Shown: positions 17,588 to 26,378, numbered from the stretch's first letter. The stretch: DNA of 64,000 bases from an uncultured Mucilaginibacter sp. (GCF_903893715.1 NZ_CAITNG010000047.1:1-64000), one strand, 5' to 3'. The notes: generated by a model not told the origin, from the sequence alone. A program made the numbers and translations.

Positions 17588-17619
17588 AAAACCCTTTGTA
17601 GTATAACAAAGGGTTTTTT
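17588..17619 (+). terminator. Intrinsic terminator of the dcw cluster after ftsZ
   Basis: AAAACCCTTTG (17588-17598) pairs with CAAAGGGTTTT (17607-17617) around an 8-base loop and runs into further T residues. Confidence 0.9.
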
Positions 17620-17650
17620 CGTTATAACCTATTATAAAAAGTTATACCTA

Positions 17651-17682
17651 TTTGTAAATCCTACGCTTAACTGTTATCTTTG
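17651..17682 (+). promoter_or_regulatory. Bacteroidota-type promoter for the oxoamine synthase gene
   Basis: TTTG at 17651-17654 and TATCTTTG at 17675-17682 are separated by 20 bases, matching the Bacteroidota -33 (TTTG) and -7 (TAnnTTTG) consensus for the housekeeping sigma factor. Confidence 0.8.
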
Positions 17683-17712
17683 AGGCTAATGCCAAAATAA
17701 AAAAGTACTGAT

Positions 17713-18954
17713 TTGGATCTGTTTAAAAAAATATCAAAAAACATGGGCCCCTTGGGCCAGCACCAGAAATGGGCACATGGTTACTTCTCGTTTCCCCGCC
17801 TGGAAGGTGATATTGCGGCCCACATGCAATTTATGGGCAAAGAACACCTGGTTTGGAGTTTAAATAACTATTTGGGCCTTGCCAACCACCCCGAAGTTCG
17901 TGAGGCGGATGCCCGGGCTGCCGCCGATTACGGTATGGCTTATCCTATGGGCGCTCGTATGATGTCTGGCAACTCGGTACATCATGAATCATTGGAGAAA
18001 AAGCTCGCTGCCTTTGTTGGTAAAGAAGATGCTTTTCTATTGAATTATGGCTATCAGGGCATGGTATCTATTATCGACACCTTGGTGGATCGTAATGATG
18101 TCATCATCTATGATGCCGAATCGCATGCCTGCATTGTCGATGGTGTTCGCCTGCACATGGGTAAACGCTTTGTTTACGTACATAACGATATTGAAAGCTG
18201 CGAAAAGCAGTTGGAGCGCGCCACTAAAATGGTTGCCGAAACCGGCGGCGCTATCCTGGTGATAACTGAAGGTGTTTTCGGTATGTCGGGTGCTATGGGT
18301 AAACTAAAAGAAATCATCGCGCTAAAAGATAAATACGATTTCCGCCTGCTTATCGACGATGCACATGGTTTTGGTACCATGGGCAAAACCGGCGCAGGCA
18401 CACACGAGCAGCAAAACTGTATTGATGGTGTGGATATCTATTTCGGTACTTTCGCCAAATCAATGGCCGGCATAGGCGCATTCGTTGCCTCTACCGAAGA
18501 AATAGTGAACTACCTGCGCTATAACATGCGCTCGCAAACTTTTGCCAAAGCATTGCCAATGCCAATGGTAATCGGTTTGCACAAACGTTTCGAACTGTTG
18601 AAATCAAGCCCAGAACTGCGCGAAAAACTTTGGGAAATAGCCAAAGCGTTGCAAGATGGTTTAAAAGCCCGCGGCTTTGATACCGGCGTAACCGACACCA
18701 TGGTAACCCCGGTATTCCTTAAAGGCGACCTGAATGAGGCCACCGCCTTAACTATGGACCTGCGCAAAAACTATGGCATATTCTGCTCTATTGTAATGTA
18801 CCCGGTTATCCCGAAAGGTTTGATTCAACTGCGTTTGATACCAACTGCCGTACACTCGCTCGAAGACGTGGAGCGTACCCTTACCGCCTTTACCGAAGTG
18901 GGCGAAAAACTGCAATCCGGCTATTACCGCGAACAAAAGGTGGCTTACGCCTGA
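17713..18954 (+). CDS. Alpha-oxoamine synthase-family PLP-dependent enzyme
   Basis: This 413-aa fold-type I PLP enzyme resembles the family of serine palmitoyltransferase, 2-amino-3-ketobutyrate CoA ligase and 8-amino-7-oxononanoate synthase, which condense an amino acid with an acyl-CoA. Visible motifs are 'SLNNYLGLANHPEV', 'NYGYQGMVSIIDTL', 'DAESHACIVDGVRLHMG', 'LLIDDAHGFGTMGKTGAG' and the PLP-lysine region 'YFGTFAKSMAGIGAF'. Bacteroidota make sphingolipids, so an acyl-CoA:amino acid role is plausible, but it differs from the canonical Sphingobacterium/Bacteroides serine palmitoyltransferase and its substrate is unknown. The frame starts with TTG at 17713; the next ATG (17743) would remove ten residues. 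A clear promoter and its own terminator make it monocistronic. Confidence 0.88.
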   Translation: MDLFKKISKNMGPLGQHQKWAHGYFSFPRLEGDIAAHMQFMGKEHLVWSLNNYLGLANHPEVREADARAAADYGMAYPMGARMMSGNSVHHESLEKKLAAFVGKEDAFLLNYGYQGMVSIIDTLVDRNDVIIYDAESHACIVDGVRLHMGKRFVYVHNDIESCEKQLERATKMVAETGGAILVITEGVFGMSGAMGKLKEIIALKDKYDFRLLIDDAHGFGTMGKTGAGTHEQQNCIDGVDIYFGTFAKSMAGIGAFVASTEEIVNYLRYNMRSQTFAKALPMPMVIGLHKRFELLKSSPELREKLWEIAKALQDGLKARGFDTGVTDTMVTPVFLKGDLNEATALTMDLRKNYGIFCSIVMYPVIPKGLIQLRLIPTAVHSLEDVERTLTAFTEVGEKLQSGYYREQKVAYA

Positions 18955-18974
18955 TAAACATAAAACTTATTTTA

Positions 18975-19008
18975 AACGACCGTTGAAGCATCATCGGTCG
19001 TTTTTTTT
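18975..19008 (+). terminator. Intrinsic terminator after the oxoamine synthase gene
   Basis: AACGACCG (18975-18982) pairs with CGGTCGTT (18995-19002); a run of T residues continues to 19008. Confidence 0.9.
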
Positions 19009-19347
19009 GCAATGTATTTTGTCAGTATTAATAACTATTTATTAATTAAAAATTAATTGATTTTTGTATTAAAAAACACGTATTTTCTGTAGTTGTTGCA
19101 AGTGTGGCAAATAGTTTTTGTATTACAATGGTATACTTCGGTATTTGGTAGATTAAATAGGTATTTTGTGATATTTTAAGTTAATTAATAATATATTATT
19201 TTTTGTTTAAATGCGCAAGAATGTGGAAAAAAACCGCCTTCAAGGCGTTATTTTGTGCTTTAAATGTTTTTTTTTGACGAAAAAACATTTTACATTAGCA
19301 ATAGTTTAAAACAATTTTAACCTCATTATTAAAAGGAGTAACTTACA
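19009..19347 (+). other. A+T-rich leader/spacer before the histone-like gene
   Basis: No gene was found. The stretch is strongly A+T rich with T-tracts (for example 19267-19275) that would give bent DNA, and presumably holds the promoter of the 58-aa histone-like gene. TTTG (19273-19276) followed by TACATTAG (19291-19298) resembles promoter elements, but the 14-base gap is too short for the consensus. Confidence 0.5.
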
Positions 19348-19524
19348 ATGACAAAATTCAACGAAGTAAAGGCACTGATCGCTTCATTAGAAGGTGATGC
19401 CGACAAGTTCTACAACAAAGGTAACAGTGCTGCTGGAACCCGTGTTCGTAAAGGAATGCAAGATTTGAAAAACCTGGCTCAGGCTATCCGTCTGGAAGTA
19501 CAAGAATCAAAAAACGCTAAATAA
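19348..19524 (+). CDS. Hc1-like histone H1 family DNA-binding protein
   Basis: This 58-aa basic protein starts MTKFNEVKALIASLEGDADK, continues 'FYNKGNSAAGTRVRKGMQDLKNLAQAIRLEV' and ends 'QESKNAK'. This is the pattern of the small Hc1/histone H1-like proteins (PF07432) found throughout Bacteroidota and related to chlamydial Hc1, which compact DNA. An unusually good ribosome-binding site, AAAAGGAG, sits 8 bases upstream of the ATG; most genes here lack one, which suggests high expression. It has a terminator immediately downstream that it shares with convergent dapA. Confidence 0.9.
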   Translation: MTKFNEVKALIASLEGDADKFYNKGNSAAGTRVRKGMQDLKNLAQAIRLEVQESKNAK

Positions 19525-19544
19525 TTGGTGTTTTGATCAAATAA

Positions 19545-19572
19545 AAAACCCGGCCTAAAGCCGGGTTTTTTT
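19545..19572. terminator. Bidirectional terminator between histone-like gene and dapA
   Basis: AAAACCCGGC (19545-19554) and GCCGGGTTTT (19560-19569) enclose CTAAA; A-tract and T-tract on the two sides let it work for both convergent genes. Confidence 0.9.
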
Positions 19573-20452
19573 ATTTAACTATCTTTTGTAGTTCAGTAAC
19601 TATTTTCGCCTCAGCAAGGCTGCTGATGTTGGCTAACGGCAATCTTACCGTATCGCCGCAAATACCTAAATGTTTCAAGGCGTACTTAACCCCTGCCGGG
19701 CTGCCTTCGGCAAACATCAGGCGGGTAAATTCTATCATACCATAATTCAATGGTCGCGCTGCTTCATAGTTGCCTTTCAGGCACAAGCGCACCATATCCG
19801 AAAACGCCTTCGGTATGGCATTGCCTATCACCGATATCACGCCCGATGCCCCCATGGCCACCATCGGCAAAGTAACCGGGTCATCGCCCGATATTAGCAT
19901 AAACTCTTCAGGCTTGTCGCGCATAATCTGGTTAAACTGCTCAAAACTGCCCGATGCTTCTTTCGTCGCTATAATATTCTTAAAGTCATGTGCCAAGCGC
20001 ACGGTAGTTTCGGCACTCACCATACTCCCCGTGCGGCTGGGTACATTATATAGTATAATAGGTAATGGCGAATTTTCGGCCACAGCCTTATAATGGCGGT
20101 AAATACCTTCCTGCGTTGGTTTGTTGTAAAACGGACTAACTGAAAGGATGGCATCGTACCCGTTAGTATCAAATTCTTCGATGCTTTTCAATAGTTCGTA
20201 CGTATTGTTACTGCCTATCCCTGCAACCAGTGGCACACGTCCGCGGGTAAATTCAACGGTCTTTTTCCATACGTCCTGCTTCTCCTGCTTGCTTAGAGTA
20301 GCGCTTTCGCCGGTGGTACCTAATATCACCAAATACTCCACTCCGCCTCCAATAATATGGTTAATTACTGCCTCGAGGCCACCAAAATCAACTGCTCCGT
20401 CCGCATGAAAAGGAGTTACCATAGCAACCCCGGTTCCGTAAAATTTGTTCAT
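19571..20452 (-). CDS. dapA: 4-hydroxy-tetrahydrodipicolinate synthase DapA
   Basis: DapA (293 aa) condenses pyruvate with aspartate semialdehyde, the first committed step to diaminopimelate and lysine. It is a TIM barrel: 'GTTGES' (T46, T47), Y135 in 'YNVPSRTG' and the Schiff-base lysine K164 in 'ATKEASG' are all present. This supplies the meso-diaminopimelate used by MurE in the same window. Single gene with its own terminator; the start MNKFYGTGVAMVTPF is the family norm. Confidence 0.96.
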   Translation of the reverse strand: MNKFYGTGVAMVTPFHADGAVDFGGLEAVINHIIGGGVEYLVILGTTGESATLSKQEKQDVWKKTVEFTRGRVPLVAGIGSNNTYELLKSIEEFDTNGYDAILSVSPFYNKPTQEGIYRHYKAVAENSPLPIILYNVPSRTGSMVSAETTVRLAHDFKNIIATKEASGSFEQFNQIMRDKPEEFMLISGDDPVTLPMVAMGASGVISVIGNAIPKAFSDMVRLCLKGNYEAARPLNYGMIEFTRLMFAEGSPAGVKYALKHLGICGDTVRLPLANISSLAEAKIVTELQKIVK

Positions 20453-20485
20453 TAGTTAGTTTAAAGGGTGCTAAGATAATAAATT

Positions 20486-20632
20486 GACCGCTGATTACAA
20501 TTGATGATTTTTATGATGACACTGATTTGAGTTTATTCGCACTATATAATCTCTTTGTGTTCTCTGTGAAAAAGCGCTGTGCTGCTCTGTGGTTAAATTA
20601 ACCACGGAGTTCACGGATGAAAATGCACAGAG

Positions 20633-20633
<1 letters not shown>
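20486..20633 (-). repeat. Spacer with ATCAGCGAAATCA-type and CTCTGTG-type repeats
   Basis: 20486-20532 (GACCGCTGATTACAATTGAT...) is an inverted, diverged copy of the family at 9791 and 11044. 20550-20633 contains CTCTTTGTGTTCTCTGTG and CTCTGTGGTTAAATTAACCA, a palindromic, simple-sequence element reaching the ligA stop codon. Confidence 0.6.
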
Positions 20634-22765
<2,132 letters not shown>

Positions 22766-22783
<18 letters not shown>

Positions 22784-22963
22784 CTGGCTCTTTTTCTCTA
22801 TCTCTGCCTTCAAACAATCATAACACAAACAATCCTCGTTATCCACCAAAGGCATAATATTTGGCAACTCGCTGCACCAGCAATTATTGGTACAACATCC
22901 AAACCCGGCTCCGCATCGTGGACAATTCTTTTTTCGCTCGTCAGTGTTTGTTTCCATGGGCAA
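22766..22963 (-). CDS. Cysteine-rich CWC family small protein
   Basis: This 65-aa protein contains 'CPRCGAGFGCCTNNCWCSELP', then 'CLCYDCLKAEIEK'. Eight closely spaced cysteines with a central Cys-Trp-Cys are the signature of the Cys_rich_CWC family (PF14375), a small, probably zinc-binding domain of unknown function. The start may be ATG 22963 or ATG 22957. The C-terminal V-Q-W-K-M and the stop are encoded by a heptamer repeat, so the tail may be a recent acquisition. Confidence 0.8.
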
Positions 22964-23080
22964 CTTCTTATCGGGAGACTAAGTAAGAACTATACAAAAA
23001 CATTTCCATCCAAACTCCCAACTTTTTGACTTTTGACTTTTGACTTTTTTTCAAATAGGGGGGAAAAAGTAAGATAGTTT

Positions 23081-23233
23081 TCAACCTTTCCTAAACCCTG
23101 TTCCAATTTTCATTATTCCATACAATATACCAAAAATCAGCAAGAAAAGCAAAAATGTGACGCCATTTTCACCTTTGATGAAGTCGTCAACAGTATACCT
23201 GAAGTTGGCGATATGCGATAACCATAAAAACAT
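23081..23233 (-). CDS. Small single-pass membrane protein, 50 aa
   Basis: The minus-strand frame starts MFLWLSHIANFRYTVDDFIK, continues with a hydrophobic stretch 'GVTFLLFLLIFGILYGIM' and ends 'KIGTGFRKG'. A soluble N-terminal part with charged residues, one clean transmembrane helix and a short positive tail make it coherent as a real membrane microprotein. It is not recognised as a known family. It lies in an otherwise empty gap between the CWC gene and an XRE regulator, with a dispersed repeat directly upstream. Translation is not proven; it could be chance. Confidence 0.45.
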   Translation of the reverse strand: MFLWLSHIANFRYTVDDFIKGENGVTFLLFLLIFGILYGIMKIGTGFRKG

Positions 23234-23253
23234 TTTCAATTATTTAATGTGCC

Positions 23254-23304
23254 GGCGCGAGGCTCTGCCTCGTGACTTACTATCTTCAGGCCTCCGGCCT
23301 GAGG
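23254..23304 (+). repeat. Dispersed double-hairpin repeat, copy 1
   Basis: It contains GGCGCGAGGCTCTGCCTCGT (hairpin GAGGC-TCT-GCCTC), then GACTTACTATCTT and a second hairpin CAGGCC-TCC-GGCCTG. A second copy in the same orientation lies at 25408-25456. Confidence 0.75.
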
Positions 23305-23347
23305 TATCTAAACATCAACGCTTTGCGCCCCGCGCCATGCGCCTTGC

Positions 23348-23548
23348 TCAATTCTCCCCTTCCAACTGAAACAGCACCTCAACCGTTGTCTCAAACACCT
23401 TCGCCATGCGCAAAGCCAATAGGGTAGAAGGGATAAACTTCCCGGTCTCAATCGAGTTTACAGCTTGCCGCGATATGCCGATATGGGTAGCCAGGTCGGC
23501 CTGGGTCCAGTTCTTTTTGGCCCGTTCAACTTTTATCGTGTTTTTCAT
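23348..23548 (-). CDS. XRE family helix-turn-helix regulator (66 aa)
   Basis: This compact HTH protein contains 'VERAKKNWTQADLATHIGISRQAVNSIETGKFIPSTLLALRMAKVF', the Cro/CI-type fold with recognition helix around 'SRQAVNSIE'. Small XRE proteins of this type commonly pair with a membrane protein gene. Here its ATG overlaps the stop of the upstream 131-aa membrane protein gene (ATGA), so the two are co-transcribed, and direct repeats overlapping the shared promoter suggest autoregulation. Confidence 0.88.
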   Translation of the reverse strand: MKNTIKVERAKKNWTQADLATHIGISRQAVNSIETGKFIPSTLLALRMAKVFETTVEVLFQLEGEN

Positions 23549-23940
23549 GCCGTGTATTTCCTTTTCGATATAAAGTAACCGATATAGTAAAATACCATGC
23601 AGTAAAGCAGCACAAAGCCATAGCCAAAATAATCATAGTTTAATACGTTGGCCACATCGAGCAGGCACAATATCATCAGCAACAGCAGCCCCAACGCAAA
23701 CCCGATAACCGCGGCTTCAAAATGGATGCGTTGCTTCACCTCGTCCATAGTGGCTATGCTTTTGATGTAGCGGTAAACATAAATAACGAAGGCTGCTATA
23801 GGCACCACGGCAATTGCCATGGCCAAAAAGGTATTCAAATGACTGTGTTTAAACAACAACAGCGATCCGTCATAAGTAATCGCCCAAACAATGGCCCATA
23901 TAATGGTCAGTTTTCTTGCTTTTTTCTTTTCAGTTTCCAT
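23545..23940 (-). CDS. Membrane protein paired with XRE regulator (131 aa)
   Basis: Four hydrophobic segments are visible ('LTIIWAIVWAITYDGSLLLF', 'TFLAMAIAVVPIAAFVIYVY', 'AAVIGFALGLLLLMILCLLDV', 'YFGYGFVLLYCMVFYYIGYFI'), with charged loops between pairs. The frame is open to 23979, but the ATG at 23940 (METEKKKARK) is preferred because the promoter -7 box lies at 23963-23970. No known domain is recognised; small multi-pass proteins upstream of XRE genes are frequent in Firmicutes and Bacteroidota with unknown roles. Confidence 0.75.
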   Translation of the reverse strand: METEKKKARKLTIIWAIVWAITYDGSLLLFKHSHLNTFLAMAIAVVPIAAFVIYVYRYIKSIATMDEVKQRIHFEAAVIGFALGLLLLMILCLLDVANVLNYDYFGYGFVLLYCMVFYYIGYFISKRKYTA

Positions 23941-23962
23941 GATCTTTGTTTTAAATATAAAA

Positions 23963-24001
23963 CAAAGATAAGTAAACATTTCATAATGTCAAGTAAACAT
24001 T
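23963..24001 (-). promoter_or_regulatory. Promoter with overlapping direct repeats for the membrane protein/XRE pair
   Basis: On the minus strand TTG (23992-23990) and TATCTTTG (23970-23963) are 19 bases apart, a full Bacteroidota promoter. The 11-bp direct repeat AAGTAAACATT occurs at 23970-23980 and 23991-24001, 21 bases (two turns) apart, covering both promoter boxes, and is a candidate XRE operator. Confidence 0.7.
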
Positions 24002-24038
24002 ACAAAAAGATATATATAGTAGTCAATTTAGTGAAATT

Positions 24039-24070
24039 AGATTTGACAACTTTCAAAAGTTGTCAAATCT
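24039..24070 (-). terminator. Perfect 15-bp hairpin downstream of SRPBCC gene (repeat family)
   Basis: AGATTTGACAACTTT (24039-24053) is complementary to 24056-24070. Nearly the same hairpin follows the M1 peptidase gene at 31008-31038, so this is a dispersed terminator-like element. The T-run on the minus strand is weak. Confidence 0.65.
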
Positions 24071-24085
24071 TTACAGTAAACCATT

Positions 24086-24562
24086 TTATTCCGGAAAACC
24101 CTTGCCCTCGTCAACCAGTTTTACAAAGCTATCTTTTAAATGGTGCGTCCAGCCGGGTTTGCAGCTCTCGTAACATTCAGCTTCGGGGTTCAGGCCTTTG
24201 TGCACAAAATCAACTTGTGTTTTGCCATCTTTCTCGGTAAGCGTCCAAATTACTTCCGTATTTTTCCACTCCTTCTTATCGTTTATCCAGTGCAGGTTGC
24301 AGTCGGTAACCAGCCAAACTATTTTTTTACCGGGAATAAACTCCGAAATTTTAAAATCAACAAAAGTATCGGCGGGCCCGCCAAAATATACCGAGAACTC
24401 ATCATTCAATTCGCTGGCCTTGCCGCTGAATTTTTTTGCCCACCACAAATCAACCTGAGCTATCCTTTTCAAAGTTTCCTCTGCCGAAGCATTGACTACC
24501 ATACAGTAGCTGAAGTCTTCCGTTGCTACGCTCATTGTCGCGTTGTCGTTTTGATTTTTCAT
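24086..24562 (-). CDS. SRPBCC (AHSA1/Aha1-C-like) domain protein
   Basis: The 158-aa protein shows the START/Bet v 1-like pattern: 'FSYCMVVNASAEETLKRIAQVDLWW' at the start, 'DTFVDFKISEFIPGKKIVWLVTD' in the middle, 'TEVIWTLTEKDGKTQVDFVHKGL' and a C-terminal 'GWTHHLKDSFVKLVDEGKG' helix. These hydrophobic-cavity proteins (COG3832) often sit next to an ArsR regulator. It is the last gene of a three-gene overlapping operon. Ligand unknown. Confidence 0.88.
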   Translation of the reverse strand: MKNQNDNATMSVATEDFSYCMVVNASAEETLKRIAQVDLWWAKKFSGKASELNDEFSVYFGGPADTFVDFKISEFIPGKKIVWLVTDCNLHWINDKKEWKNTEVIWTLTEKDGKTQVDFVHKGLNPEAECYESCKPGWTHHLKDSFVKLVDEGKGFPE

Positions 24563-24888
24563 TTTGCTAATGTTTTATTGTTTAATAATGTTTCTAATTT
24601 GTTCAGTTTACCGGTCCAGAATTTATCAAAGTAGTCGATAAATTCCTGCAGCTCGTTAAAACCGTCCTGTTTCAGTGTACAATAGCGTTCGCGGCCAACG
24701 TCGGTAATCGAAATAAAACCTGCCTTGTGCATTATTTTCAAATGCTTCGAAACAGCGGGCCGGCTCATCTCAAAATTTTCGGCCAGGGCGTTTATCGTCA
24801 TGCTATCGTTCGATAACAGGTGCATCATCGCCCGGCGGCTGGGGTCGGCAATTACCTGAAAAACATCCAATTGCGGTGCTGCGCTCAT
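24559..24888 (-). CDS. ArsR family winged-helix transcriptional regulator
   Basis: This 109-aa regulator has 'DVFQVIADPSRRAMMHLLSNDSMTINALAENFEMSRPAVSKHLKIMHKAGFISITDVGRERYC', a complete winged helix with recognition helix 'SRPAVSKHLKIM'. No Cys-based metal site is visible, so it is probably not a metal sensor; this subgroup (SdpR/YdhG-like) partners with SRPBCC proteins. It overlaps both neighbours by 4 bases. The palindrome at 25345-25360 is a strong candidate for its operator. Confidence 0.93.
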   Translation of the reverse strand: MSAAPQLDVFQVIADPSRRAMMHLLSNDSMTINALAENFEMSRPAVSKHLKIMHKAGFISITDVGRERYCTLKQDGFNELQEFIDYFDKFWTGKLNKLETLLNNKTLAK

Positions 24889-25313
24889 TTTTCAACCGCG
24901 CTTAAAAGTTCAACCATTTTGTGGCTTAACCTTGTCCAGCCATCGTTGTGTGTGGCCACATCCTCCACCGCTCTAAAGCCGGTATGCAACAGTTCCAATG
25001 CGGTTCCGCTGCCTTTGGGTGTGAGGGTCCAGATCACGGTCGAATCAAAAGGTTGATTGTCCAGCGCCGAAACCGCCTGCCACGAATACGAAACCCGTGT
25101 ATGTGGTTTTAATTCCAACACTTCGCAATGGGCAGCGGCTTTTTCGTCCCCGCCATGGTCGCATCCGCCAACAAAGCGGAACTTGTGACCAACAACAGGT
25201 TGAAAGTCGCACTTCATCAACCATTGTTCCAATAATTCGGCTTGGGTAAGGTATTCCCAAACTTCTAAGGGCGACTGGCTAAACTGCCAGTTCTTTTTAA
25301 TTTCTTTTTCCAT
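24885..25313 (-). CDS. SRPBCC (AHSA1-like) domain protein, first gene of ArsR operon
   Basis: The 142-aa protein shows 'WQFSQSPLEVWEYLTQAELLEQWLM', 'FQPVVGHKFRF', 'LELKPHTRVSYSW', 'STVIWTLTPKGSGTALELLHTGF' and a C-terminal helix 'GWTRLSHKMVELLSAVEK', all normal for COG3832. The frame is open upstream to 25367, but the ATG at 25313 (MEKEIKKNWQF) is chosen because the upstream region is the promoter with operator palindromes. It is coupled to arsR by a 4-base overlap. Two SRPBCC genes with one regulator suggest response to a hydrophobic ligand; this is inference. Confidence 0.88.
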   Translation of the reverse strand: MEKEIKKNWQFSQSPLEVWEYLTQAELLEQWLMKCDFQPVVGHKFRFVGGCDHGGDEKAAAHCEVLELKPHTRVSYSWQAVSALDNQPFDSTVIWTLTPKGSGTALELLHTGFRAVEDVATHNDGWTRLSHKMVELLSAVEK

Positions 25314-25328
25314 AATGCGTAACTTTTG

Positions 25329-25367
25329 AGTTACCCAAATATAGGTAACTTTAAAGTTACGTGTCAA
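25329..25367 (-). promoter_or_regulatory. Promoter and palindromic operator of the ArsR/SRPBCC operon
   Basis: Minus-strand TTG (25367-25365) and TATATTTG (25343-25336) are 21 bases apart. Between them lies the perfect 16-bp palindrome GTAACTTTAAAGTTAC (25345-25360); a further half-site AGTTACC (25329-25335) pairs with GGTAACT (25344-25350). This is where a repressor would block RNA polymerase. Confidence 0.75.
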
Positions 25368-25407
25368 GTGTTTTTGAAAATATTTTTTTATGGGATTAAA
25401 TGCTGCT

Positions 25408-25456
25408 GGCGCGAGGCTCTGCCTCGTGACTTGCTATTATTAGGTCTCCGGCCTCA
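25408..25456 (+). repeat. Dispersed double-hairpin repeat, copy 2
   Basis: GGCGCGAGGCTCTGCCTCGT is identical to the copy at 23254; the second hairpin is diverged (AGGTC-TCC-GGCCT). It touches the 3' end of the 93-aa gene. Confidence 0.75.
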
Positions 25457-25735
25457 AAGGGATGCATCTAAAAGCTTTTCCAAATCTCCCGGCTTAACAA
25501 CCCCCACAACCTCACCCTTCACCTCCACAACAATTCCATCTCCATCCTTCACCAACTGCAAACGCCCCATAAACGCCCGTCCCTCGTCCAAAGCCAAAAA
25601 CTGTTTTACCTTATAAATGCTTTCTTTCCGGCAAACGTATTCCTCACCGTTTTTAAATACAATCAGCCGTACACGTAGCTTTTGGTAATGCGCTATGCCG
25701 AGGCTGTAGTTGGGCGTGATGGGGATGGTGGTCAT
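25454..25735 (-). CDS. Hypothetical protein, 93 aa
   Basis: The sequence begins MTTIPITPNYSLGIAHYQKL and is followed by a basic beta-rich stretch 'RVRLIVFKNGEEYVCRKESIYKVKQFL' and 'GRLQLVKDGDGIVVEVKGEVVGVVKPGDLEKLL'. No family is recognised. The alternating hydrophobic pattern suggests a small beta-barrel-like fold. It is on the same strand as, and 12 bases downstream of, the HepT/MntA pair, so it could be co-transcribed with them. The C-terminal end meets a dispersed repeat. Confidence 0.6.
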   Translation of the reverse strand: MTTIPITPNYSLGIAHYQKLRVRLIVFKNGEEYVCRKESIYKVKQFLALDEGRAFMGRLQLVKDGDGIVVEVKGEVVGVVKPGDLEKLLDASL

Positions 25736-25746
25736 GGCGCAGACTA

Positions 25747-26079
25747 TTATTTCAATAACTCTTCAACTTCGGTCTTCAAAACAGGCAAATGGTTCATCAC
25801 TACATTCCAAATCACCATATCATTCACGTTATCATAAGCGTGAATGACCTTGTTGCGCAGGTCGACAATGATTCTCGAATAAGATATAGCAATATCAGGT
25901 GATAGTTTCAATAACTTATTTACCGCTTCACCGATTATTTCCAGTTCGCGCTCAACCGCACGACGTTTGGTTTTATTGGCTTTATACTCATCAAAAATAC
26001 GCCGCCATTCTAAATGCTCATCAATAGAGATGATGGCTTCCAATACATCGGTAAGCAGCTTTTTTTCCTCAATACTCAT
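25747..26079 (-). CDS. hepT: HepT-like HEPN ribonuclease toxin (DUF86)
   Basis: The 110-aa all-helical protein carries the HEPN RNase motif R75-NKVI-H80-A-Y82 (RX4HXY). In studied HepT/MntA systems HepT cleaves tRNA or mRNA, and the partner nucleotidyltransferase inactivates it by adding AMPs to the Tyr of this motif, which is present here. It overlaps mntA by 4 bases, with the antitoxin gene first, the normal order. It sits in a block of small accessory genes, consistent with horizontal spread. Confidence 0.92.
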   Translation of the reverse strand: MSIEEKKLLTDVLEAIISIDEHLEWRRIFDEYKANKTKRRAVERELEIIGEAVNKLLKLSPDIAISYSRIIVDLRNKVIHAYDNVNDMVIWNVVMNHLPVLKTEVEELLK

Positions 26080-26378
26080 ATAACATCCAGCGTTTGCCTG
26101 TTTATACTTTCTATCAGGTAGGGGTTGGTCAAGGTTTCTTCGGCAACCAGTTCAACATCTTTTTTAAGCAGGTTTTGCAGGGCATACAATAGCTTAAAAT
26201 AGTTGTTTCCGTAGGTCTCGTAGTCCATATCAGGCGCAAAACGTATCACAAAATCAACATCGCTGCCCGCATGCATATTACCGTTTATTGCGCTGCCAAA
26301 AGCATAGGCTTTCTCCACGCCATAACTCAGCATGAGTGCCTTTATTTGTTGCAGATTAGTTTGCACGATGTTTTGCAT
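26076..26378 (-). CDS. mntA: MntA-like minimal nucleotidyltransferase antitoxin
   Basis: The 100-aa protein has 'AYAFGSAINGNMHAGSDVDFVIRF' with the complete GSX10DXD motif (G28, S29, D40, D42), the metal-binding site of MNT-fold nucleotidyltransferases. As HepT's cognate antitoxin it would AMPylate the toxin's tyrosine. It is the first gene of the pair; a terminator hairpin upstream (26421-26452) separates it from sucC. Confidence 0.92.
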   Translation of the reverse strand: MQNIVQTNLQQIKALMLSYGVEKAYAFGSAINGNMHAGSDVDFVIRFAPDMDYETYGNNYFKLLYALQNLLKKDVELVAEETLTNPYLIESINRQTLDVI

